Source: DASTHS01 sp035718085
Lineage (GTDB): Bacteria > Actinomycetota > Acidimicrobiia > Acidimicrobiales > Palsa-688
Direction: 5' to 3'
Assembly: GCA_035718085.1 (NCBI GenBank)
Contig: DASTHS010000121.1
Location: forward strand, 1-14,282
DNA length: 14,282 nt
Position numbers and translations under genes: made by a program. Position 1 is the stretch's first letter. Every line of letters begins with the position of its first letter. Below, in pieces: positions 6,214-12,081 of the stretch. The notes beneath the pieces were generated by a model that was not told the DNA's origin, ran no database searches, and saw only the letters and a program-made list of their open reading frames with translations.

Positions 6214-7737
6214 ATGGCCGACGCCGCCGCACCCAAGGGGTCGCTGGAACGCCAGCGCGAACACGGGTTCGCCCGCCGCATGAGCGACCAGGAGGCGCTC
6301 ATGTGGAACATCGAGAAGGACCCGTGGCTGAACCCGAACGGCGCCGCCCTGACCATCCTCGACCGGCCGATCGACGTCGAGCGGATGCGGGCGCGGGTGC
6401 GCTACGGCCTGTCGCGCCTGCCCCGCCTGCGCGAGCGGGTGGTGCCCGGCCTCGGCCGCCTGAGCCCGCCGGTGTGGGCCACCGACCGGGAGTTCGACCT
6501 CGACTACCACGTGCGCCACGTGGCGTTGCCGGCGCCCGGCTCGATGCGCCAGCTGCTCGACCTGGTGACGCGGCTCTACGAGGAGCCCTACGACCGCACC
6601 CGCCCCCTCTGGCTGTTCTACGCCATCGAGGGGCTCGAGGGCGGCCGCGGAGCCCTGCTCTCCAAGCAGCACCACGCCGTCGCCGACGGCATCGGTGCCC
6701 TGCGGATGGCCGAGGTCTACACCGATGTCGAGCGTGACGTGCCCCCGCCGCCGGAGGTCGACCTCGAGCGCATCCTGGCCGAAGCCGTCGAAGCCGAACG
6801 CGACGAGCTGCTCGAGGCCGGCGCCGACATGAGCTCGTCGATCGTCGACACCGCCACCCGCACCTTCACCTACAACCTGCGCCGCCAGGGGGGCATCGCC
6901 GTGCGCGCCGCGACCAGCGTCGGGGGGGCCGCCCTCGACCCGGTCAGGACCGTCGGCGGCCTGGTCGGTTCGGTGCGCTCCACGCTCGACACGGTGGGCG
7001 GGGGCCGCACCGTCGACGCCACTGCGCCCCTGTGGCAGGCCCGGTCGCGCCGCCGCCACCTGGAGGTGCTGTCGTTGCCCCTCGACGCCGTGCGGATGGC
7101 GGCCAAGGCCCTGGGCGGCTCGGTGAACGACCTCTACGTCACCGGGGCGGCCATGGCCACCATCGCCTACCACGAGCAGCGCGCCGCCCCGATCGAGGCG
7201 TTCACCCTCAGCTTCGTGGTCAGCACCCGCACCGACAAGGCCGTCGGCGGCAACAGCTTCACCCCCGTGCCGGTGCAGGTGCTCGTCGGGGGGCCATCCG
7301 GTCCCGCCGAGCGCTTCCGGCAGGTCCGCGACCTCATGGCCGAACGGCGCGAGCGGGTGGGCGGCGGCCGGGGCGCGCTGGCCGCCATCTCCGGCCTGGC
7401 CAACCTCCTGCCCACCAGCGTGACCACCCGGGTGGCCCGCCAGCAGGCGGGGCGCATCGACCTGGCCACGTCGAACCTGCGCGGCGCACCCTTCCCCACC
7501 TACATCGCGGGCGGCGAGGTGCTCCACGGCTACCCCCTGGGGCCGGTGTCGGGCACCGCGGGCAACATCACGACGATCAGCCAGAACGGCAAGCTCGACA
7601 TCGGTCTGCTGGTCGACCCGGCCGCGATCGGCGACCCCGCCGGCTTCGCCGCCGACCTGGGGCACGCGTACGACCAGCTCCTCGAGGCCGGGGGGCGCTT
7701 CCCGTTGACCCGGCGGCCGCCGGGACCACGGGAGTAG
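6214..7737 (+). CDS. Wax ester synthase/diacylglycerol O-acyltransferase (WS/DGAT)
   Basis: Transfers an acyl group from acyl-CoA to diacylglycerol or a long-chain alcohol, making triacylglycerol or wax ester storage lipid at the membrane. The 507-aa product has the N-terminal WS/DGAT signature region (ARRMSDQEALMWNIEKDP), the catalytic HHxxxDG as HHAVADG (His153, His154, Asp158) and the C-terminal conserved block LATSNLRGAPFPTYIAGG with LGPVSGTAGNITTISQNGKLDIGL. No signal peptide is present. It starts at an ATG with a good Shine-Dalgarno site, 49 nt after the HAD-PlsC gene, so phosphatidate synthesis and the last acylation step would be co-transcribed. The phosphatidate phosphatase needed in between is not visible as a separate gene; the HAD domain upstream could be imagined in that role but its motifs are degenerate. 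Whether TAG or wax ester is the product cannot be told. Confidence 0.95.
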   Translation: MADAAAPKGSLERQREHGFARRMSDQEALMWNIEKDPWLNPNGAALTILDRPIDVERMRARVRYGLSRLPRLRERVVPGLGRLSPPVWATDREFDLDYHVRHVALPAPGSMRQLLDLVTRLYEEPYDRTRPLWLFYAIEGLEGGRGALLSKQHHAVADGIGALRMAEVYTDVERDVPPPPEVDLERILAEAVEAERDELLEAGADMSSSIVDTATRTFTYNLRRQGGIAVRAATSVGGAALDPVRTVGGLVGSVRSTLDTVGGGRTVDATAPLWQARSRRRHLEVLSLPLDAVRMAAKALGGSVNDLYVTGAAMATIAYHEQRAAPIEAFTLSFVVSTRTDKAVGGNSFTPVPVQVLVGGPSGPAERFRQVRDLMAERRERVGGGRGALAAISGLANLLPTSVTTRVARQQAGRIDLATSNLRGAPFPTYIAGGEVLHGYPLGPVSGTAGNITTISQNGKLDIGLLVDPAAIGDPAGFAADLGHAYDQLLEAGGRFPLTRRPPGPRE

Positions 7738-7740
7738 GTT
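7735..7740 (+). promoter_or_regulatory. -10-like hexamer before the crotonase-fold gene
   Basis: TAGGTT overlaps the stop codon of the WS/DGAT gene and ends 7 nt before the ATG at 7748. It may give the downstream genes their own leaderless transcript in addition to read-through. Confidence 0.4.
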
Positions 7741-7747
7741 CCCGGCG

Positions 7748-8539
7748 ATGGCAGACCAGGTGCTCCTCGAGCGCTCCGGGCCGGTGGCGGTCATCACGCT
7801 CAACCGACCGGAGCGGCTCAACACCATCAGTGCGACCATGCTCGACCAGCTCAGCGCGGCGCTGCTCGAGGCCGACCACGACCAGTCGGTGCGCGCCGTC
7901 GTGCTGACCGGGGCGGGACGGGCGTTCTGCGCGGGGCTCGACCTCGACGAGCAGACGGCGGGCAACGGCATCGGCGACGCCACGCTGCCCCGCCCAGGCG
8001 AGTTCTCGTTGCGCGACGCGCCGCCCGTGGTGCTCCACGAGATCGACGTGCCGACGATCTGCGCGCTCAACGGCGGGGCCGCCGGCTACGGGATGGACCT
8101 GGCCCTCGGCTGCGACATCCGGCTGGCCGCCGAGGGCGCCAAGCTGGCGCCCGCGTTCACCAAGCGCGGCGTGCTGCCCGAGTCTGGCGGCACCTGGCTG
8201 CTGCCGCGCCTGGTGGGCGCCTCGAAGGCGGCGGAGATCTTCTTCACCGGAGAGACCCTCGAAGCGGGGAAGCTGCTGGAGCTCGGGCTCGTCAGCTCGT
8301 TGCACCCGGCCGACACGCTGCTGGAGGAGGCGCTGGCGCTCGGCGGCCGCATCGCCGCCAACGCCCCCCTCGCGGTGCGGGCGGCCAAGCGCATGCTGCG
8401 CCACGGCGCCGAGGAGCCCTTCGCCGGCCACGTGCAGCGGGTGTTCCTGACCCTGCTGCCCCTGTTCCGCACCGCCGACTTCCGTGAGGGCATGACCTCC
8501 TTCCTCGAGAAGCGCCCCGCCACCTTCGAGGGCCGGTAG
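7748..8539 (+). CDS. Enoyl-CoA hydratase/isomerase family protein
   Basis: A crotonase-fold enzyme of 263 aa acting on acyl-CoA thioesters. The oxyanion-hole blocks are FCAGLDL (60-66) and ALNGGAAGYGMDLALGCD (106-123), followed by GVLPESGGTWLLPRLVG (141-157). Aligned by eye with mitochondrial crotonase, Glu144 is replaced by Asp117 and Glu164 by a hydrophobic residue (Phe137), while Glu145 sits in the PxSGGTW loop. That pattern resembles the PaaG/enoyl-CoA isomerase-type branch more than a standard hydratase, so I leave the reaction open. The ATG at 7748 begins just 10 nt after the WS/DGAT stop, and the gene's own stop overlaps the next GTG by one base. It may process or degrade acyl-CoA in the same lipid context. 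Confidence 0.93.
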   Translation: MADQVLLERSGPVAVITLNRPERLNTISATMLDQLSAALLEADHDQSVRAVVLTGAGRAFCAGLDLDEQTAGNGIGDATLPRPGEFSLRDAPPVVLHEIDVPTICALNGGAAGYGMDLALGCDIRLAAEGAKLAPAFTKRGVLPESGGTWLLPRLVGASKAAEIFFTGETLEAGKLLELGLVSSLHPADTLLEEALALGGRIAANAPLAVRAAKRMLRHGAEEPFAGHVQRVFLTLLPLFRTADFREGMTSFLEKRPATFEGR

Positions 8540-9723
8540 TGGCCGCCGCCGACGTGACCGTCGAAGGCCGGGTCGCCGCCGGATGGGAGCCGGTGCGCGA
8601 GGCGTTCGCCGCCAACTTCGCCGAGCGGGGCGACGTCGGTGCCGCCTGCGCCGTCTACCTGGACGGCTCGCCGGTCGTCGACCTGTGGGGCGGCGTGGCA
8701 GACGGGCGCGCCGGGCGCGACTGGTCGGCCGACACCATGGCGCTCGTCTACTCCACGACCAAGGGGCTGACCGCCGTCGTCGCCCACATGCTGGCCGCCG
8801 CCGGGGCCGTCGACCTCGACGCCCCCGTCTGCGACCTCTGGCCCGAGTACTCGGCGGGGGGCAAGGGCGCGACCACGCTGCGCCACATGCTCGCCCACCG
8901 GGCCGGCCTGCCGACCTTCGAGCCGGCGCTGGCCAGCGACCAGGCCCTGGCGTGGCGACCGGCCGTGGAGGCGCTGGCCCGGCAGGCGCCGCGCTGGGAG
9001 CCCGGCAGCCGTCACGGCTACCACGCCGTCACCTACGGCTGGCTGGTCGGCGAGGTGCTGCGCCGGGCCACCGGGTCGACCGTCGGGCAGCTCCTCGCCG
9101 AGCACGTGGGCGGCCCCCTGGGCGCTGATTGCTTCATCGGCCTGCCCGAGCACGAGGAACCCCGCGTCGCCCGCCTGCTCGCCGCCCCCGCCCCCGCCGT
9201 GCCCGGCGCCGCCGACCTGGCCGAGCTCCCCCCCGGCGCCCTCGACCGCCTCGCCGCCTATGCCGACCCGGCGTCGCTGACCATGCGGGCGCTCAACCCG
9301 ACGACGCCGCCGTTCAACTTCAACAGCCGGGAGGTGCACGCCGCCGAACTGCCGGCCGCGAACGGCGTCGCCACCGCCCGGTCGCTGGCCCGGGTCTACG
9401 CCGCCACCATCGGCGCGGTCGACGGCGTGCGGCTGCTCGACGCCGCCACCCTCGCCGACGCCACCGCGGAGCAGTCGGCCGGCCCCGACGCCGTGCTGCT
9501 GGTGCCCACCCGGTTCGGGTCGGGCTTCCAGCTGGCATCGGAGTTCTCGCCGCTGCTCGGGCCGGCCTCGTTCGGCCACTCGGGTGCCGGGGGCTCACTG
9601 GCCTTCGCCGATCCCGACGCCGGGGTCGGCTTCGCCTACGTGATGAACCAGATGCAGCAGAACCTCTCGGGCGACCCCCGCACCGCCGCCCTCATCGGCG
9701 CCGTGCGGGCCTGCCTGGCCTAG
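8539..9723 (+). CDS. Serine hydrolase, class C beta-lactamase fold (EstB-like esterase)
   Basis: A 394-aa serine hydrolase of the beta-lactamase/penicillin-binding protein superfamily. The SxxK motif is STTK (Ser72 nucleophile, Lys75), the second catalytic element is the Tyr of GYHAVTYGW (Tyr161), and the third motif is the HSG triad in FGHSGAGGS (347-349) in place of KTG. The Y-x-N and KTG variants match EstB-type family VIII carboxylesterases rather than true beta-lactamases. No signal peptide or lipobox is visible, so it is probably cytoplasmic, which also argues against antibiotic resistance. GTG at 8539 shares one base with the upstream TAG, implying translational coupling to the crotonase gene. 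Its stop overlaps the stop of the convergent gene at 9720. The substrate may be an ester or short lipid; this is inference. Confidence 0.9.
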   Translation: MAAADVTVEGRVAAGWEPVREAFAANFAERGDVGAACAVYLDGSPVVDLWGGVADGRAGRDWSADTMALVYSTTKGLTAVVAHMLAAAGAVDLDAPVCDLWPEYSAGGKGATTLRHMLAHRAGLPTFEPALASDQALAWRPAVEALARQAPRWEPGSRHGYHAVTYGWLVGEVLRRATGSTVGQLLAEHVGGPLGADCFIGLPEHEEPRVARLLAAPAPAVPGAADLAELPPGALDRLAAYADPASLTMRALNPTTPPFNFNSREVHAAELPAANGVATARSLARVYAATIGAVDGVRLLDAATLADATAEQSAGPDAVLLVPTRFGSGFQLASEFSPLLGPASFGHSGAGGSLAFADPDAGVGFAYVMNQMQQNLSGDPRTAALIGAVRACLA

Positions 9724-10085
9724 CGGCCGGCGGCGGCCACGACCGCATCGGGGGCGGAGTCGAGCAGGTCGACCGGGCGGGCGCCGGCGAGGGCGGCCGA
9801 CGGCTCGACCAGCCACGCCACCAGCTCCCAGCCCGACCGGCCGGTGCCGAGGAGGCGGGCGACGACCGGCCGGGGGCGGCCGTCGGCGCCGAAGGTGAAC
9901 GCCGGGTAGTGGTCGAGCCCGGCGACGGGGACGGCGAGCAGCTTGCCCTGGGCGGCCCACCGCCGCACCACGGCGGTGGGCGAGTGCCCACGCGACCCGA
10001 TGCGTCGACCGGCCTCGGCCGCCGACCACACGCCGAACTCGGCGGCCACCCGGGCGCGCACCTCGGCGTCGTCGGCGGCTGGCAT
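9720..10085 (-). CDS. Small HTH protein with MbcA/ParS/Xre-like C-terminal region
   Basis: A 121-aa cytoplasmic protein. Residues about 14-50 look like a helix-turn-helix (EFGVWSAAEAGRRIGSRG then TAVVRRWAAQGKLLAV). Residues 52-75 resemble the linker of actinobacterial DNA-binding proteins (LDHYPAFTFGADGRPRPVV). The end (GWELVAWLVEPSAALAGARP then VDLLDS) resembles the toxin-binding domain of MbcA/ParS/Xre antitoxins. No RES-domain toxin lies next to it, so it may be a solitary regulator. The ATG at 10085 is chosen because the domain starts shortly after; a CATCCT hexamer ends 6 nt upstream and a GGAGG abuts the ATG with only one base between, too close for a good ribosome site. It diverges from the thioredoxin selenoprotein, so it could regulate that promoter. 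The family placement is by eye. Confidence 0.7.
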   Translation of the reverse strand: MPAADDAEVRARVAAEFGVWSAAEAGRRIGSRGHSPTAVVRRWAAQGKLLAVPVAGLDHYPAFTFGADGRPRPVVARLLGTGRSGWELVAWLVEPSAALAGARPVDLLDSAPDAVVAAAGR

Positions 10086-10091
10086 GCCTCC

Positions 10092-10097
10092 AGGATG
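10092..10097 (-). promoter_or_regulatory. Weak -10-like hexamer of the HTH gene
   Basis: CATCCT on the minus strand lies exactly 6 nt upstream of the ATG at 10085. It lacks the leading T of TAnnnT but keeps the A and final T and the local spacing. Confidence 0.3.
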
Positions 10098-10150
10098 GCG
10101 GGGATCCCGGCCCGGTGCGACGACCCCTGGCACCCGCCGGCGACCCGTGG

Positions 10151-10156
10151 GATGCT
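10151..10156 (+). promoter_or_regulatory. Weak -10-like hexamer of the thioredoxin selenoprotein gene
   Basis: GATGCT lies exactly 6 nt before the GTG at 10163. It keeps the A and final T of TAnnnT, and the spacing equals that of other starts here. No ribosome site is seen. Confidence 0.35.
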
Positions 10157-10162
10157 GCGACG

Positions 10163-11257
10163 GTGATCACCACCGCCGAACGGGTGCCGCTGGCCGAGTT
10201 CGAGGGGGCCACCGGCTGGCACCTGCGGCCCGAGGGCGCCTGCCAGGGGGAGATCTGCGTGCCCCTCCCGGCGGGGGTGCACGACGGTGCCACCATCGAT
10301 GTGGCCGCCGCCGCCGAGCGGCTGCGCATGCCCGTGGTGCACGACGCCGTCCGAGGGCTGACGGCGATCGGCCCGGCGGGGGTCGGCGGCCACCGGCTCG
10401 AGACCGCCGTGGCACCCGACCTCGTGCTGCCCGACCTCGACGGCGCGCTGTTCGACCTGGCGTGGCTGCGGGGCCAGAAGGTGCTGATCGTCTCGTGGGC
10501 GCCCTACTGAGGCTGCGCCCGTGACCTGCCCGTGTGGCAGGCGCTGCGCGAAGAGCTGCACCCTCAGGGTCTCGAGGTGGTGACCGTCGGCATCGACGCG
10601 GCCGGCGCCGAGGCGTGCCGGCCCTTCATCGAGGCGGCGGCGCCGACGCACCCGTCGCTGGTCGACGCCACCCACCGGGTGGCGGCCGCCCTCGGCGTGG
10701 TCAACATCCCAAACGGGGTGTGGATCGACGAGCAGGGCTGCATCGTGCGGCCGGCAGAGCCGGCGCAACCTCGCGAGTCGGTGCCCGAGCGGCGCTACGA
10801 GCCCGTCGACGGGCTGCCGGACCGCATGAACGACATCCTCGCCGAGGCGGCGCGCATCCGGGTCGACACCCGCTACGTCGCCATGCTGCGCGACTGGGTC
10901 GGGCGCGGCGCCGACAGCCCCTTCGCGCTGACCCCCGACGAGGTCGTCGCCCGCTCCGGCCCGCGTGACGCCGCCGCCGCCGAGGGCCAAGCCCACTTCG
11001 AGCTGGGCGCCCACCTGTGGGCGTCGGGCGACCGGCCTGGCGCCGAGGAGCACTGGCGCGAGGCCCACCGCCGCTGCCCGGACAACATCGCCTACAAGCG
11101 CCAGGCCTGGTCGCTGGCCGTCGAGGGCACCGGCTTCGACCGGTTCTGGCAGGGGCCGGCCCCCGGGCACGAGGACGAGTGGCCCTACGACAGCGACTGG
11201 CTGAGCGAGGTGCGGGCCATGGGCGCCGAGCGCTACTACCCCCCGCTCGACGCCTGA
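10163..11257 (+). CDS. Selenocysteine-containing thioredoxin-fold (redoxin/TlpA-like) protein, TGA-recoded
   Basis: A likely thiol-selenol oxidoreductase of 364 aa when the in-frame TGA at 10508-10510 is read as Sec116. Residues 1-80 form an N-terminal module with a Cx4C pair (Cys27, Cys32). A redoxin domain (about 84-210) begins APDLVLPDLDGALFDLAWL and leads to KVLIVSWAPY-U-G-C followed by ARDLPVWQALREEL. Cys-containing relatives have Trp-Ala-x-x-Cys-Gly-Cys at this place, so Sec116 and Cys118 make a UxC redox pair. The fold continues with VVTVGIDAAG, THPSLVDATHRVA and the cis-Pro strand area NIPNGVWIDEQG. Residues about 270-364 include a TPR-like segment (ELGAHLWASGDRPGAEEHW). No signal peptide is visible, so it should be cytoplasmic. 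GTG at 10163 is chosen for spacing to GATGCT and domain fit. Without recoding it would be called as two separate ORFs. Substrate and reductant are unknown. Confidence 0.91.
10508..10510 (+). other. In-frame TGA read as selenocysteine (Sec116 of the redoxin)
   Basis: The TGA occupies the first position of a U-G-C redox motif at the end of the second thioredoxin-fold strand. The same frame stays open and family-like for 249 more codons to 11257. Confidence 0.91.
10525..10541 (+). promoter_or_regulatory. Candidate bacterial SECIS hairpin of the redoxin
   Basis: CCUGCC (10525-10530) pairs perfectly with GGCAGG (10536-10541) around the loop CGUGU. The loop is 21-25 nt after the UGA with G at its second position. 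Loop sequence, stem composition and distance closely match the hairpin in the peroxiredoxin gene. Confidence 0.75.
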
Positions 11258-11309
11258 CCTCACCGGCTGGCCGGGCTGGCTCGGGCCCCGCACGATCCGC
11301 TGGCCGCGC

Positions 11310-11315
11310 GAGCCT
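11310..11315 (+). promoter_or_regulatory. Weak -10-like hexamer of the VOC gene
   Basis: GAGCCT lies 6 nt before the GTG at 11322, missing only the first T of TAnnnT. The AGAGG just before the GTG is too close to act as a normal ribosome site. Confidence 0.3.
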
Positions 11316-11321
11316 GCAGAG

Positions 11322-12038
11322 GTGACCTGGACCCGACTCCGCCAAATCGCCCTCGTCGCCGCCGACCTCGACGCGGTGGTCGACCGTCTCGGCACCGTCC
11401 TCGGCCTCCGCGTCGCCCACCGCGACCCGGCGGTGGCCGCCTTCGGCCTGCGCAACGCCGTGCTGCCGCTCGGCACCCAGTTCGTCGAGGTGGTCTCGCC
11501 CACGCGGCCGGGCACCGCCGGTGGCCGGCAGCTCGAGCGGCTCGGCGGCGACGGGGGCTACATGGTCATCGGCCACGTCGGGCCGGCACCCGCCGACCAC
11601 GAGGCGCTGCGGGCGCGGGTCGAACAGCTCGGCGTGCGCGTCGCCCTCGCCTCGACGGGCGACGACGGCTACCGGCTGCTGCAGCTGCACCCCGCCGACA
11701 CGGGGGGTTCGTTCCTCGAGCTCGACTTCCAGCCCGGCGGCGACGACCCGACCGGCCCGTGGATGCCCGCCGGCCGCCACTGGCGCGACGCGGTGCGCAC
11801 CGAGGTGGTGCACGCCATCACCGGCGTCGAGATCCGCGTCCGGGGGGCGGCGGAGGTCGCGGCGCGATGGGGGGCGGTCACCGGCTGCCCCGTCGTCGAG
11901 GGGGTGCTGACGCTCGACAACGCCACGGTCACCTTCGGCGAGGGCAGCGGCGGCCTGGTCGCCGTCGACTGCGCCGGCGGCCACGACGACGAGCAGGTGA
12001 TCGGCGGCGTCACCTTCCGGGTGCGGGCCGGCGGCTGA
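11322..12038 (+). CDS. VOC-superfamily (glyoxalase-like) protein
   Basis: A 238-aa cytoplasmic protein with two paired beta-alpha-beta modules of the vicinal oxygen chelate fold. The first (about 5-135) starts RLRQIALVAADLDAVVDRLG and contains GTQFVEVVSP (Glu56) and a SFLELDF strand (Glu near 131). The second (about 140-235) starts with VVHAITGVEIRV. The His expected at the first metal position of glyoxalase I is Gln8 here, so the metal site differs from classical lactoylglutathione lyase. It most resembles glyoxalase-like domain proteins of unknown substrate. GTG at 11322 lies 64 nt after the redoxin stop. It could be co-transcribed with that gene or use its own weak promoter. A perfect hairpin straddles its stop codon. 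I do not assign a reaction. Confidence 0.85.
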   Translation: MTWTRLRQIALVAADLDAVVDRLGTVLGLRVAHRDPAVAAFGLRNAVLPLGTQFVEVVSPTRPGTAGGRQLERLGGDGGYMVIGHVGPAPADHEALRARVEQLGVRVALASTGDDGYRLLQLHPADTGGSFLELDFQPGGDDPTGPWMPAGRHWRDAVRTEVVHAITGVEIRVRGAAEVAARWGAVTGCPVVEGVLTLDNATVTFGEGSGGLVAVDCAGGHDDEQVIGGVTFRVRAGG

Positions 12039-12045
12039 GCCGCCG
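12029..12045 (+). terminator. 7-bp hairpin centred on the VOC stop codon
   Basis: 12029-12035 pairs perfectly with 12039-12045, with the TGA stop as the 3-nt loop. There is no T tract. It could be a weak terminator or insulate the next promoter 25 nt downstream. Confidence 0.4.
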
Positions 12046-12069
12046 CCCGGGTACCGGCGACCGCTCCCC

Positions 12070-12075
12070 TAACCT
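12070..12075 (+). promoter_or_regulatory. -10 hexamer of a probable leaderless FAD/Fe-S oxidase transcript
   Basis: TAACCT is followed by 6 nt and then GTG-ATG (12082-12087). The exact spacing favours the GTG at 12082 as start. No Shine-Dalgarno sequence is seen. Confidence 0.55.
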
Positions 12076-12081
12076 GCGCCG

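Noticed and set aside
4626..6356. Upstream extension of the minus-strand PlsC frame
   Set aside because: Antisense to the HAD-PlsC gene, with no domain; the GTG at 4625 has a promoter at the right distance.
6031..9579. Long minus-strand open frames opposite the WS/DGAT, crotonase and hydrolase genes
   Set aside because: Low-complexity shadow translations; the plus-strand genes carry clear motifs throughout.
8539..9723. Antibiotic-resistance beta-lactamase
   Set aside because: The motifs fit the EstB-type esterase branch (HSG, not KTG) and there is no signal peptide.
10532..11257. A stand-alone gene starting at GTG 10532
   Set aside because: It would begin in the middle of a thioredoxin fold, after the redox motif; the upstream frame supplies the missing half in the same phase.
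11258..11321. Possible terminator between the redoxin and the VOC gene
   Set aside because: Only loose repeats of GGCTGGC-type sequence; no convincing stem with a short loop was found.
9692..11515. A 607-codon minus-strand open frame covering the HTH gene and the redoxin
   Set aside because: Only 9720-10085 in a different frame looks protein-like; the rest is antisense shadow.
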